A DNA stretch of 64,000 nucleotides, from contig CM022951.1 in assembly GCA_012931725.1 (NCBI GenBank), positions 33,275,308-33,339,307 of the forward strand, written 5' to 3'. Within the stretch, counting starts at the first letter, position 1; each line of letters begins with the position of its first letter. This document shows, in pieces, positions 1-12,984 of this stretch. The notes below the pieces were generated by a model that was not told the origin of the DNA, ran no database searches, and worked only from the letters and a program-made list of their open reading frames with translations. Position numbers and translations under genes: made by a program. This DNA is from Litsea cubeba. Lineage: Eukaryota > Streptophyta > Magnoliopsida > Laurales > Lauraceae.

Positions 1-330
1 CCTTGCTTTTCAAAAATTTTGGTTTTGCGGGTACTGACTTGATGTCGTTTCCCCCGATTTTTGAAATTTGTGGTTTTCTCGAACCTTTGGGTTATGGATA
101 TCAACTGAAATGTTGCGTCTCCACAGTTTTTTAGGTTTTTTCGAACCTTTGAAATTTGGGTTGTGGATATCAACTGAAATGTTGCATCTCCACAGTTTTG
201 GATTTTGCAAGTACCGACGAAATGTCGCTTCCCTGCGATTTTGGAAGTGTCGAACGTGGTTCGCTTGCTTCCGATTTGTGCGAGTATCGACTAAGCGTCG
301 CTTCCTCGCGGTTTTTGAAAAACCATTTTT
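1..330. repeat. degenerate repeats in the 3' internal region of copy A
   Basis: Repeats built on motifs like GGATATCAACTGAAATGTTG and AGTACCGACGAAATGTCGC recur every 40-80 bases. The segment 1-700 is nearly identical to 62480-63150 in copy E, which fixes its place between integrase and the 3' LTR. From 331 to 680 I see no gene, only the matching spacer. Confidence 0.7.
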
Positions 331-679
331 TTTTTGTTTAAAGACACGAGGGTCATAAGTTTTGACCTAAAACCATTTTGGCGGTAAAAGGCAGGGTGGA
401 CTAGGGTGGAAATCCCTGAATCCGGATTTTGTTTCAAACCCATGAATTTTGGGTTCAAGGGTTGAAAATTTTGGTCAAGTTAGGGAAAGGTTCCTAAACT
501 TGGATATTTTTTTTTGAACAATGAAACGATGAAAGTAAGCTATTGTTTTAGATTTCTAGAAATTTCAACATTTGATATGAAAATTCTAAAAAAGGGTGGG
601 TTTAGCGAGCGTGTACCTGGAAACCGGCTTTGGCCGTGCAGGCATTGCTCTTACCCAGTTGGGTAAGTCGTTAAGGGTA

Positions 680-3600
680 GTACCCCGCTTTAAGACTTGC
701 CGTTGATGGGCAGCATACATCTGTCACCTTCCATGTTTAGGCGTGCGTATGCGCCATTAGAGAAAACCTTGTCGATGACGTTAGGGGTCCCTCCCATTTT
801 GCTCACATTTGCCTTTGGACTTGTGAGCGAAGACCCATTTGTCTTTTTACCGCAAGAACCAAGTCACTCTTTTTGTAGGCGCGTTGTCCTTCCTGACCTT
901 TTTTATCGAAAGATCCTGCCATGCGTGCTTGGTAAAGTTCAATGCTTTGTTGAGCTTCGAGCCGTCTCTCATCGAGATTGTCCAGCTCTGAGTCGCCATT
1001 TGACATTGCTTTCTTGAGTCATGTCATTTTGCAAGGATACCCCCTCAAGGAAGGAATTTGTACTTCCAAGGGCACGACAGCTTCGCATCCATAGACCAAG
1101 GAGAATGGTGTGCTATGGGTTGGTCCTCGAAACGGTGGTCGATAGGCCACAAAGCTTCAGACATTTTGTCGCTCCAGTCTCTTTTGTGACTAGAGACCAT
1201 GTTTTGAGGATTTTGCAGAAGTGTCCTTGTGAAAGCTTCTGCTAACCCGTTTGCTGCCGGATTGTATGGAGTCGAAGGACAGCTTTGGATTTTGTATTTG
1301 TCGCAGAACCTGTAGAATCGATGATCCCGGAACTGTGGTCCGTTATCATGGACGAATCTTTTGGGTATGCCGAAACGACAAATGATGTTGGTGCGTAGGA
1401 ACTGAAGGACTGATGAGGTCTTCATTTCGTTAAACGCAAATGCTTCTGACCACTTGGAGAAGTAATCCGTAGCGGCGAAGATGAAGCGATGACCTTTGCT
1501 TGAAGGGGGAGAAATAGGACCTATGATGTCCATACCCCAGGCTTCGAAAGGCCATGAGATCGCTGTAGGATGCAGCCATTCTGGAGGCATGTGAATGTAA
1601 TCTCCATGAACTTGGCATTGTTGGCAGCGCTTAGCAAATTGCATTGCGTCAGCTACCATGGTAGGCCAGTAATATCCTAACCTTTTTATCTGATCATAGA
1701 GCTTAGGTCCAGCCTGATGAGCTCCACAAAGACCAGCATGAACTTCTTTGAGTGTTTCTTCAGCCTCTTGTTGTGACAAGCAGCGTAGAAGTACTCCGTT
1801 GAAGGATTTCCTGTAAAGGATTTTTGAAGGAATATCCAAATGGAAGCTTGGGGTTCGCCTTTGGATGCTTACCCGTTCTTTTGGATCTTCAGGTAGGATT
1901 CCGAACATAATGTAATCAATGAACGGATCCCTCCAGTCGCCGATTGAAGTTTGAAGGATTGAAATCCGACTTCCGACCACTTGGTGGCATTCAGCAACTG
2001 CTTGGTGTGTGTTAAGAGGAGGAAGGATTCTCCTTTCGCACACTGTGATTTGCATGTTTTCCCCTTCCTGGATTGCCATGGATGCGGCAAGTCCGGCTAG
2101 GGCATCTGCACGTATGTTTTCACCTCTACGAATGTGGGTGATGTGACAGATGTCAAACTTTTGCAGAAGTGATTGTGCCTTGTTGTAGTAGGGCAACAAA
2201 TCTGGCTTCCTGACTTCAAATTTCTGATTCATCTGGTTGACGATCAGTTGAGAGTCTCCAAAGACTTCCAGCATGGTGATACCGGATTCGATGGCGAGTT
2301 CCAATCCTAAGATCAGAGCTTGATATTCAGCTGCATTGTTTGTGCATGGTTCCAGTAGCGAGAAAGCGTGTGGAATCATGTATTTGTCGGGGCTAACAAA
2401 GAGGATGCCAACTCCCGAGATCAGCTGTCTTTTTTCATTTGTCCTGGTTGCACCGTCAAAGTACATATCCCAGGAGGCACTTTGTGAGAAAGTCTCCACA
2501 TTGTAGACTGGTTCGTCTGGGAGATCATCTCTGAGTGGAGAATCTTTAGGCAATGGATGCTCTGCGAGGAAGTCCGCTAGAGCTTGCCCTTTGATTGCTT
2601 TTTGTGGTACATACCTAATATCAAATTGTGACAGAAGGATGGACCATTTTGCCAGTCGAGCATTGAGAGAACCTGCCTTTGTGACAAGGACCTTCAAGAG
2701 GTTGACCCTCGAGACCAGGTAGACTGTGTTGGAAAGCAAGTAGTGACGCAGCTTTTGTACGGCGAACATCACTGCAAGACATTCTTTTTCGACTGGAGAG
2801 TAGCGATGCTCTGCACCTACTAGCATGCAGCTGAGGTAATATAGAGCAGCTTCTTTTCTTTGATCATTTTCTTGTGCAAGCAGAGCTCCCAGAGAGTGAT
2901 CAAGGGCTCTTGTGTACAAGATGAATGGTTTTCCAGTGGTAGGAGCAGCTAACACTGGAGGTTTTGTCAGGTATGACTTGATGTCTTGGAAAGCAGCTTC
3001 ACAGTCAGCATCCCAGACAAAGTTTACACCCTTTTTCATCAACCGGGAGAATGGACGGCATTTCCCCGAAAGATTGGAGATGAACCGTCTGATGTAGGCC
3101 AATCTCCCTTGAAGCCCTTTGAGTTCTCTCAAGGTTCTTGGAGAGGGCATTTCTAGAATGGCTTTGACTTTTATGGGGTCAAGCTCTATTCCAGCTTTCC
3201 GAACTAAGAATCCGAGGAACTTACCCGACGAGACGCCGAAGAAGCATTTCAATGGATTCATTCGCAGTTTGTGTTTGCGAAGCCGGAGGAAGACTTCTCG
3301 AAGGTTTTCGAGATGATCTTCTTTTCTTTTGCTTTTGACGGCGAGGTCATCAACGTAACATTCAACCGTCTTGTGCTGCATATCTTGGAATATTTTCATC
3401 ATAGCCCTCTGATATGTGGCACCAGCATTCTTCAGACCAAATGGCATGACAATGTAACAATACACGCCAAATGGGGTTCGAAAGGATGTATGTTTTTCAT
3501 CCTCAGGATGCATCTTTATCTGATTGTAGCCAGAGAAACCATCCATGAATGTCATTCGCTCGAATCCACAGGTATTATCAATCATTACCTCTGGTATGGG

Positions 3601-3705
3601 GAGCGGAAATTCATCTTTTGGGCATGCGCCATTCAGGTCTCTATAATCAATACAGACCCTGATTGCCCATTTTTCTTTGTCACGGGGACAATGTTGGCCA
3701 ACCAT
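680..3705 (-). pseudogene. pol, C-terminal part: RT, RNase H, second RNase H, integrase
   Basis: An open frame of 886 codons (3705 to 1045) continues brokenly to about 680. RT shows a YVDD catalytic box near residue 117. A gypsy-type RNase H follows. A second, archaeal-type RNase H begins near residue 415 (YFDGA) and contains GDSQL, the pairing seen in the Tat lineage. Integrase has an HHCC zinc-binding region near residues 650-690, then the DDE acidic residues in WGMD (about 724), VHDNGPQF (about 785) and NGLAEAF (about 820). Past that point the frame is lost through small indels relative to copy E. The join with the upstream frame is a one-base loss near 3662. Dead copy of a polyprotein that copies and integrates the element. 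Confidence 0.9.
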
Positions 3706-6700
3706 TCAGGATGTTGTTCCTCACGGATGAAGCCGACGCTTTTGAGTTTTTGAACTTCTTGTTTAATTTTATCCATCACATCTGGACGGAATCTTCTTTG
3801 GCCTTGCTTGACAGGCTTGATGTCTTCTTGAAGATTGAGTTTGTGAACTGCTATTTTGGGGTCTAAGCCTGGCATTTCAGCGTAAGACCATGCAAAGCAA
3901 TCAACAAACTCACGAAGAAAGGCGATATACTCGGGTAACTCATCATCCTTTATATTCTTGCTTATGAATACAGGACGTGAGTTATCTGGTGTTCCCAAGT
4001 CTATCTTTTGAACAGGATCTTCTGTTGGAAGGTTCGAAGGTGGTTCCTCCACAATATTTTCGGAGGCTTCCAGCTCAACGAAACCTTCTGGGGTTTCAAG
4101 GGCATTTCCAGACCAAGGTTTTGTTCCTTTCCACGGGTCTTCTTGATCGGTAATTTTCCCAAGGCTTGCTATGAGATGATCCCAATCGCCTGTTGAAACC
4201 GAGTCGAAGTAGGCTACTTCTTTTGGAGATGAGGATTCTTCTGGGTCAGAAGTCCACACGTCTGTGCCATCGGACAACTCCTCTTCATTTTCGGAGAAAT
4301 CGTGCCAATTGGATGAGCTTCCTGGATCTTTGTCAGGTGACTCATCAAAGAGATATCCAGGGAGATCGATGTCTTCATGGATTTGAGATGTTGAGGCTTG
4401 GTCAGTATATTGACTTTTAAGCCTTTGTGTCAACTGTCTCAAGGGAGTGTCAGGATCATACCCTAACCCGTGTGAAGACTTTTCTACATAGCCGTAGAGT
4501 CTCCAATCTTCCAGCTGGCTTTTGGTCAAGACGGGCCCCAATGGCGTGAGAATATCGCGTCCTTCTCCCAAACCGACTGGGTTTTGAGCGTCATAGCCCA
4601 TTTTCTTCATAATAGCTTGTGCCACAGAACTGTATAAGGATAGTTGAGGCGTACCTTTATTTTGGAAAGGTTCAAGCATGGAGTTTAATGAAGAAGCATC
4701 TGATCTATGGAAGAAGATCGGCTTTTCCTTTGTTGAAGTTGCTGGAACAACGAAGGAAGCTGACGTAGGATCTTCTATGTCAGAAGTTGTCTCCATTGGA
4801 GTAAGAGCAGGCTGAACTTGCTGGGTGTCAGCTTGGCTTGACGATGTGTCGTCTTCTTGCTCTGAATCCGAGTCCGTGTCTTGCATGATAGACACGAAAG
4901 AGACAACAAATTTGCCCCCAGGCTTTTGTTTTGCCTTCTTCACTTTAGTTGTGATGACCAAAGGCTTTGAAGATTTGAGGGAGATGATGAAGGGAGTTTG
5001 AATGCTCTCTTCAGATTTACCGGATGGTTTGTTTTCTTCCGGTGATTGTTGAGGAGCTTTGCCTTTATCTTTCTGGAGATTTTCGGCAAAGGATGCTGTG
5101 TGCTTTTCCTCTTCTTCTTTTTCACCTTCATACATCTGTGAGTCTGCGAAGTGGACTTCTTTACCTTTGAAGGGTTTTCTGTCCGCAAAGACTCGATGTA
5201 TCATGCCGTCGTCGCCAACAAACTTGATGCATTGATGTAGATTTGAAGGGACAACACCATTCTCATGGATCCAAGGGCGTCCGAGAAGGATGTTGTAGCA
5301 TGAAGGGGTCTTTATTGCATACACTGTGACCTCAGAGATAAGATCACCGATCTGCAACTTGAACCTGATTTTACCGATAGGCCTTTGAGTACTCCCATCG
5401 TATCCAAAGATAGATACAGATGTGTGGCTTAGTTTGCTGGGTGGGATGCCCAACTCTTCAAGAGCCGATGTGGAGATGAGGTTGAGTGCAGAACCTGGGT
5501 CGATCTGAACTCTGTGCATAGGCATTTCCTTGATATACCCTGTGAAGTATAGGGGTCGGTTATGACTGCTTTCTCCAAGCAGGAGGTCGTCTTTTGTGAA
5601 GGCGATGGTTGCACTGGCTGCTTTTTTAACCGAGAGGCATTCAGTGCATGATCCCTCAGTTTTCTTCTTTTCTCCCTTTGAGGAGGCTTCTGAGTTTTTG
5701 ACCCGGTAATCCATTTCAATTTGGAGGACTTGCGGGGCATGTTTGTCGACATCCTCATTCAGCTTTTGTAATTCCGAAATGAGATTATCACGAGTGTGCG
5801 GAGACATTCGCAACAAATCTAGGATGTGCAGACGTGCAGGTATGTGCTTGAAGTGTTCAATCAAGTCATACTTGAAAGCCTCCTTAGGGCCTGCATGTTC
5901 ATCATTGTTGCCACTAGGGGCGCTTACAGCATCTTTTCCTGAAGGATTTACATATGTAAAGGAAGATTGGTTGTAATTTTTGTGGTAGTCCCGGCCAGAG
6001 CGGGTGCCTCTACCAACTTCGAGAGCTTCTTGAGAAGGGTCTTCGTTTGGAAGATTGTCTTCAGGATCAAGAGGCTGTCGTTTTTCATTTGCTGAGGATG
6101 TATCAGCAGCAGAGTTACCATCCTCAGTGATTGTGTTGCATGGAGCATTTTCCGGGAACAAGTCCTGAACAGCATCCAGCAATCTTTCTTCTTCGTTGAC
6201 TAATTCATTGTCCCAAGCATCAATGGCTGGGAATTCTTCAGTTAGGAAGGGTGTGAACTTTGAAGTCACAGTCTCAGGAGAAGAAACCTGAGAGGGTGTC
6301 ATCTCAGTGAAAGTCACGTGAGACGAGGTGGCTCCAGAAGATATATTGCTAGGCGTCGCCGGAGTGTAAGTGCTCTCATCAGACGATGCTTCGGAAGAGC
6401 TATAATCCCGAATTATCACATTACAGGAAGCTCTGACGGGAGACGTTGCCTGATCGGAGTCAGACTCATCCTCGGATGTGAGAGGATCGTCTATCCAGAA
6501 ATTTTCTCCATTTTCAGGAGTTAAGGGAGGATGTACCTGGTGGTCTTCAGGGACTTCAGGCTCTGGATTGCGAGGAGGCTCGTTGATGCATTCTTGCTCT
6601 TGTTCTAGAGCGAGTCGCTGCAAGATCCTTGCATATTCTTCAAGATCAGGCATGGGAGCCGGATCTTCTTCTTCATCATCTCTTTGTGGCTCAACATTGT

Positions 6701-6710
6701 TGATTTCCAC
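3633..6710 (-). pseudogene. pol, N-terminal part: protease, G-patch-like segment, RT start
   Basis: A frame of 1025 codons. The first 350 residues are acidic and rich in Ser/Thr/Pro. The retroviral-type aspartic protease is near residue 405, with a DPGSALNLIS active site in place of DTG and a later ILLGRPWI motif. Near residue 700 a Gly-rich MKKMGYDAQNPVGLGEGR segment resembles a G-patch. The end carries the RT entry segment (AEMPGLDP, then PEWLANIVPV). The frame then shifts by one base near 3662 into the RT core. The start at 6710 is only the first Met of the frame. The bases 6711-6779 link it to gag. Confidence 0.85.
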
Positions 6711-6779
6711 TGGAGTAATGAGAGGTGCTGGGTCAGCAGCATTTTCTTGTACAGCCTCTTGGTCTTCTTCATCATCAGA

Positions 6780-8781
6780 TCAGGATCCTTGTGGCTGTAG
6801 GGGGTTATACCAGATTACTGGCATAAGATGAGACTCAGGAACCCATTCTTTATCGGAGAGATATTCTCCTGTTTCAAGGGACTCCTCCCACTCATCTGTG
6901 TAGTTGGATTCGAATCCATCATCGGTGTCGCTGGATTCGTATCCATCAATGGAGAATCCAACTACCGAATTGCAAGAGTATGATGCCTCCTGCATGGCTT
7001 CTTTGAATTGAGGTGGCATGAAATCACTGAGAGTGAATTTCCTTACCCCCTTTGAAGTCTCTGGAAGGGATGTTTTTGTTACCTCCAGTGAAGCGGTAGA
7101 GGAAGCCTCTGCCTTTTCTTTGACCTCTAGTTTTGGCTGGGTCTTCTCTTGCCGTTTGAGCTTGAGGAGATGTTTCCTAGCCGGCCTTCGCTGTTGAGCT
7201 GTAGGCTTTGTTTTCACGACCTCCCAATTTTCATCTTCCAGGAGATCGGGATGTACCCATATTGGTTGTCCGTCTGGTGTCGGGTAAGGAACCAGTCCCT
7301 CGGACGCTTGGATTAAGTTTATCACCTTGAAGGAAGTAGTGATCTTCTTCTTCGGTGATTTTGATGTTTGTCCACATGTCACCATATTGACGGAGGCAGA
7401 CCCATAGTTTTTGTCAAAGGTGATGACTCCGTTTTTCCATATCTCATTTATTTTCTCTCTCACAACGAAGCATTGATTGAGAGGATGCGAGATCATCTGG
7501 TGGTATGGACAGTACCGAGGATCGTTGGTTTTGCCAACATCACCCGGTCTTTTTGGTTCAGGCAAGGTGAGCTTGCCGTTTGCCACAAGAGCCCCGAAGA
7601 TTTCATCAACATCTTCATCAAACGGGTATTTCTTCTCTACTCGTTCTTTGAAGGCATCAGAGAGTTCAGTTCTCTTACCAACAGCTTTGTTTTCAGCTTT
7701 CTTTGGTGGCTGAGGAGCTGACTTGGTCTGCACATTGAGGACCTCTTTCTTCTTTGGTTTTGAGGTCGTAATGGCGGTTGGCTCTTTTATTGATGATTTC
7801 TGACTGTTGAGGTCCTTAATCACCGTTTCAGCTTCCATGGAAGCTTCTAGGAGTTCTCCCAGATTTTTTGATTTGTTGCCGATGATCATGGAGCGGATTC
7901 TGGCTCTCATGTTGTTTCGGCAGATGTCGACTAGCGACGCTTGTGGCTATACATCAGAGCATTTGTATGCCATTGCTTTCCACTTGTGAATGAAGTCATA
8001 TGTTGATTCATTCTCCCCCCTGTTTTAGGCTGCACAGCTGAGCCATAGTAGCGGGATGATCTTCACCTTTGAAGTGAGTCAGGAAGCGTGTCTCTAGCAT
8101 GGCCCAATTTTGGATTGAGTCCTCCGGCAGAGTGGAGTACCAATCGAAGGCCGTACCTTTTAGGGTACTTGCAAAGAGGCGGATCTTGAGTGCATCTTGA
8201 TCCGCGATAGCTCCCGTCAGGATCTTGAAGTGGATGACGTGCTGTCTGGCTGATCCTTTCCCCGTATATGTTTGGAGAGTAGGATGCTTGAATTTGGTGG
8301 GGAACGGGACCGAGTCCATCCATAAGGGATATGGTGGCTTGATCCCATGCTCCTTGAGTATATCCTCTTCTTTTGCTTTGGCGAGGATACCGTCTACGTC
8401 CTTTTTGGTAAGGGCGCGTGACTCATTTTCTTCTCCATTTACCTCGTCGTTTTGATGATTCGGAGGAGGTTCATTGTTCGCCTGATTTTGGAAGGTGAGG
8501 AGAAGGTTTTCCATCAGAGTTTCAATCCTCTACTGGCCCTATTCCAACTGCTGGATGCGGGTGATCGCATCTTCTGGAGGTGGATTGTAGGGTGGTGGCT
8601 CAGAATTTGTAGCCAAGACATTCATCCTTCGTGATTCGAATGAAGAAACTGTCCTGGTGACTGAACTGGGGCTCATTCTTTTTGAAGAAGAGCTTGAGGA
8701 AGGATCACTCTGCTGTCCTTTGCTTGAAGGAGCAGGGGATTCTTCTGAATGTCTTCTTGTCCTGGAGACGCTGCGGGTCAT
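6780..8781 (-). pseudogene. gag, broken in several places
   Basis: Capsid protein of copy A in three pieces. 8781-8539 is a Ser-rich N-terminus. Two in-frame TAG stops near 8535 separate it from 8514-8008, which holds the core retrotransposon gag domain (FDWYSTLPEDSI, then LETRFLTHFKG). A run of six G near 8028 shifts the frame, and a further TAG lies near 7949. 7910-6780 carries the C-terminal part with a YCPYHQ...HPLNQC zinc-knuckle-like pattern typical of Tat gag, and Lys-rich linkers. The domain order and place between extra ORF and protease make the call firm. The breaks mean no full gag is made. Confidence 0.8.
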
Positions 8782-8998
8782 CGGACGTCGGACATGGATT
8801 TTTGTTGCTTATTTTTGGCGCCTTCTGGTTTTTTCCAACCATATGGACGGCAGCAACTTGGTTGGGTCTTTCTTTTTCGACCCATTTGGGAGAGACTTGA
8901 AGTGTGGGAGGCTGGGTCCTTTGCTTCTCTAGTCTCTTTTGTCGGTATGACGCGCGGCGGCGTATACGACGAGCAATTTGAGCTTCGGTCAGCTCTGG

Positions 8999-9772
8999 CT
9001 AGGCTTTGACGATGAAGGATGTGCTTCCTCGGGCGCAGCAGCCGAGCCTGTCGTCTTTGCAGCTAGGCAAGGACAGGATGCGAACCCTGTCCTTCGCCTG
9101 TTGCAGCGAAGCTTTGAATTCTTGGAGTTCGGCCCCTGTAGAGATGAAGGGTCGAACTGGAGGTTTATAGGCCTTAGCAGGTGCTTGTAGAGGCCTTGTG
9201 ATGCATGACTTGATTTTGGGCTTGTAGGAACAAGCCGGCTCATGCTGGGATGACTTGGAAGTCGAGTCGGAGATGGGTCTCTCCTCTTTCATGTAGGCAA
9301 GAGGATAGAACTGGTTCTCCTTGAGTGGGGCCAGGAATGCTGGCTTAGTGGATGTCTGGGACCTTCTCTGTTTTGGTGAAGGTCTTGGGGACCAAGTCTT
9401 GGGGTAGACCTGGTTGTTTGCAGGTCGAGGCTTCGTGGGGCTGCCACGGGCTTCAGGCCTTCTGGTGCTCGCCTTTGGTGTCACGGTAGTGACACGTTGA
9501 GAGGCGAGTTTCTGCTTCTTGGAGGGAGCAGTTTGTTCCTCAGGAAGTGGGAATGGTCCCAGCGTCCCAAAGATGATAGTCCGGGGAGTCGAGGTCGACC
9601 CGGAGTTCAGAGAGTTGCCGAGGGAGTTGATGCTTCGGCAGCTGATTGGGCGCTTGTAGGTGCGCGTGGTTTGCTTCTGTTGAAGCATGAGTTGGTGCTT
9701 GTTTTCATCGAAAGTAATGGTTAGTGAAGCTGCCATTGTTAGTTTTCGAGAATTTCTGAAACAAGACCACAT
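8999..9772 (-). CDS. extra ORF upstream of gag (ORF1-like)
   Basis: An open frame of 257 codons between the leader and gag. The product is basic, rich in Ser, Pro, Thr, Arg and Lys, with no membrane segment and no enzyme motif I recognise. In Ogre and related Tat elements an ORF of unknown function sits in this position, so this is probably its equivalent. The first Met is at 9772, but another Met 12 codons in (MAASLTITFDENK) is a plausible start. It is the only coding section of copy A without a visible break, although 8782-8998 may originally have been read through to gag. Confidence 0.55.
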   Translation of the reverse strand: MWSCFRNSRKLTMAASLTITFDENKHQLMLQQKQTTRTYKRPISCRSINSLGNSLNSGSTSTPRTIIFGTLGPFPLPEEQTAPSKKQKLASQRVTTVTPKASTRRPEARGSPTKPRPANNQVYPKTWSPRPSPKQRRSQTSTKPAFLAPLKENQFYPLAYMKEERPISDSTSKSSQHEPACSYKPKIKSCITRPLQAPAKAYKPPVRPFISTGAELQEFKASLQQAKDRVRILSLPSCKDDRLGCCARGSTSFIVKA

Positions 9773-11237
9773 CCATTGGTAATCACAAGAATATAATGAT
9801 CATAAATGGGAAGTTCTATGGTTTCGTCTTTTCAAATTGCTCGAGGTAGATGACCCAAGCAATATGAGGAAGGCAAAATGCCATAGAAGGTACAATTGTT
9901 CTGATCGCAGGTATGGTAAGCCCAGAATGAGCGTCCCAGTGACTGCTAGAAGCAATTGTGAACTTAAATTCGACTTATCGAGAAGCAAAGCTTGCTCGAG
10001 GTAAGAAGAATATAAAGTTGGAGTTACAGATGTGCCGGTCGCAACACAGTAGACCCTGAAAGGGCGTACTAGTACCGCTAGACACAAATGTTTTGAGACC
10101 GCATCCATGAGATGAGATTCTCTGTTTTGAAAGGTCAAGATTGGATTCATCAAAGAGAGCAAAAGGCACTCCAATCTGAACACGGGCTCAACGATTTCCG
10201 CGAGCGCCAGTGCTCAGAAAGGAGAAGACCAAGATTTCCAAAATGACGGAAGTTTTTTTTTTGAAGATTTTGAAGGTTTTTTTTTTATTATTTTTTATTT
10301 ATTATTATTTTTTTATTTTTTATTTTTATTTTTAAGATTTTTTTTTGAAAAAAATTTTTATTTTTTATTTTTTATTTTAAAATTTTTATTTTTTTAAAAA
10401 AAAATTATTTTTTTTTTAATTTATTTAAAAGACGAGAGAGTACACATAGGCCTCCTAACCCGGCCTTATGAAATCTTGATTGATAGAATTGCCCCCAGGT
10501 AAGGGTAGGATTACTTAATGAACCCGTTTGGAAGACCCTTGCCTAGAACAGTCAAGCTGTCTCCACACTCTGGACAAGGCTTTTCTTTGAATCAACCATG
10601 ATCAAAGAACACAGTTGGTTTAACCTTAGTGGTCTATGTCTTTTTTTTTATTTTTTTTTTATTTTATTATTTTTTTTAATGAACCCATCGAAGAGAAACG
10701 ATGGCCCAAAACCTTAGTCGAACAGGCTCAACATTTCTGCAAGCGCGATGAACGATAGGAACGGATCAAGGTTTCTCAATTTTGAATCCAAATTGAGAAA
10801 TCTAAAATTTTTTTTTTATATATTTTATATATATATATTTTTAGATCTTTAATGAACTCAACGAAGAGAAACAATGGCCCAACCCCCGATCCGAACACGG
10901 TCTCAGCGATTTCCGTGAGCGCCAGTGCCCAGAAGGGAGAGGATCAAAGTTTCTCAATTTTGAATCCAAACTGAAAAATCTGATTTTTTTTTTGTTTTTT
11001 GTTTTTTTTTTTTTGAAAAGAGAAAGAGTGGAAATAAATTCAAAGAATTAAAAATTTCCAAACAAAAAATCTCATCTCATTTTTTTTAGATGCGGAATTC
11101 AACATAGGCCACCAATTATAAAGTAGCCAAGGAATCGAGAAAAGAATATAAGCATAGAGCAAAATATATGATATGCAAATATTTCATTTCTAGCATCGTG
11201 TTCCCAAATAAACGGGTCCCACCGGGTGGAGCCAGCT
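9773..11237 (-). other. AT-rich leader of copy A with three repeat copies
   Basis: Untranslated region between extra ORF and 5' LTR. Long T/A runs at 10250-10430, 10645-10680 and 10980-11010. A unit of about 100 bases with GATTTCCGNGAGCGCCAGTG and a tail TTTCTCAATTTTGAATCCAA occurs at about 10170-10250, 10715-10810 and 10880-10985, the second copy more diverged. No gene seen. Confidence 0.6.
11213..11234 (-). other. primer-binding site of copy A
   Basis: Three bases inside the 5' LTR end, the minus strand reads TGGCTCCACCCGGTGGGACC, which starts with TGG as expected for pairing to a tRNA CCA end. I could not match it to a specific tRNA. Confidence 0.5.
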
Positions 11238-12059
11238 TGATAGACCGCGCTCCAATGCTCGGTTCCTACCGAGGTCGGCGGACGTGGGAGTCCGTTTGGT
11301 TCCGACCCTTTCGTAACCAGGGGGCAGGGGCGTGCATCAACATTTCTTTTTTTTGTGTGGGTGTGCCAGATTTTCTATTTTTACTTGGAATTGCGAGTGG
11401 TGATCCGGAGATCAACCTTCGCAAGTAAAAAGGAAATCAACTTCTTTCAAGTTTTCCATTGCACATATATTTAAGAAAAGAGACATTTTCTTGATTTGCC
11501 GTGAAAGGCGATTTTTTTGGCATTTATAGCCGATTTTGGCGTTTATAGCCGATTTACAATCCTTATCAATAATGAAAGACAAGAGTTGTGATTTTTTGTC
11601 TCTTTTGAAAAAATACAAACTACAATGAAAAGCAAGAAAAGGAGGATCTAACTTCTCAGGAGATTGTGGGGGACCCGTTTAGATTGACGGTCGCAAGCCA
11701 TATGTGGGCTTCGCCATCATCCATGCAGATGAGAACAGAGGATGCTATTGATTCGCTTGGCTTGGCTATAACCTCAGGTTTTTAGAGAACAAAGACCAAA
11801 AGAAGGTCCTATGTCCAATGAAAAGCCGAGTAGACGGGCTGAAAAGCCACATCTAAGCTATTGGCGGCAGAAGGAGAAGGCAAGGACCATGGGGGGGTAC
11901 CCCCAAGGGACTTTTGTCACCTTGTTGCGGTGGCCGGTGTAGAACTTCCGCAGAGTTTTCTCTCTTTTTCCTTTCTCTGGATTTCTGTGCTTCTGTCTGT
12001 CTGTGTGTTTGTGCTTTTTTCTGATGATCTGTCATTTTTTTCTTCTTGAAGAGCTCTCC

Positions 12060-12067
12060 TATTTATA
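12060..12067 (-). promoter_or_regulatory. TATA box of the copy A LTR
   Basis: The minus strand reads CCTATAAATAGGAGAGC, a consensus plant TATA box. Transcription would start about 30 bases further left, near 12030, and run into the leader. The same box is kept in copy E at 56976-56983. Confidence 0.7.
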
Positions 12068-12984
12068 GGCTTTTAGGTGGCCATTTAGGAGGGTTTATGA
12101 GCTTTGATTGTCATAAAGCTACATAAAGGGAGGAGTTACAGAATTGAATTCTTTATTTTGTAACTCCTTTTTCTTGGCTTCTGATTGGCCGGAGGAGATT
12201 GAGGGCATTTAATCGCCTTTAATCGCCATGATGGGAGGAGTTTCATGGGTTAAATGCCATGAATCTCTTGACTTGTAACTCCCGAATGCTTGCTTCTGAT
12301 TGGGCCGTCCAAAGAAATGGATTAATGACTGTAATAAAGCTAGTCGATTAATCGCATTAAGTGGTCGCCGAGCAGCTGAAGAGTCGCGGGCCGTGCCACG
12401 TCTTTTGGGATTCTTCTGTCGATGATCATCGATGGATCTTCATGTAGATCGACATCAGATGACCATGTAATTTCAGGTGTTTGTTGCCAACAGCGGGTCG
12501 GTGCCATCTGTCCTGTCGATTTCTCGATCGGTCGGGTAGAAAGCACACTTTTTTTGGTTGACCGGGTGGCGATCAATATTATTTTCGATACTCTTGATGA
12601 TTGACCCGTGTTTTGGACGGATGTCGGAGGACTTGGTGTCTCAAAAGCATGAATTTTGGAAAGTACCAGAGGCTGGGCTCTTCGAATCGCAAAAAAACGG
12701 CGAAAACCAGGGTTTCCGGGGCCTTCCCGGCGACCCCGGGCTCCAAGGTCGCCGGCGACCCTGGGGGGTTTTCCCCCCTTTGTGTCCCGTTTTGTGTCCG
12801 GTTTTGCTGTTTTTCGATTCTTTTTCCTTCTGTATTTTTCCTTGACATTTTGACCATTTATTGGCCTGATTTCTTTGTAGGAAACCTGATGAGAATCCTT
12901 GCATTTTATTTTGCAAAGTTTCCAATTTCCTGAGAAAGCCGAAGACTTTGTCGCGCAGAGCTGCTGATTTTCCGTCAGAAGCTG

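Noticed and set aside
11213..11234. tRNA gene 3' half
   Set aside because: Only the tRNA 3' end is matched, in the position of a retrotransposon primer site; no cloverleaf.
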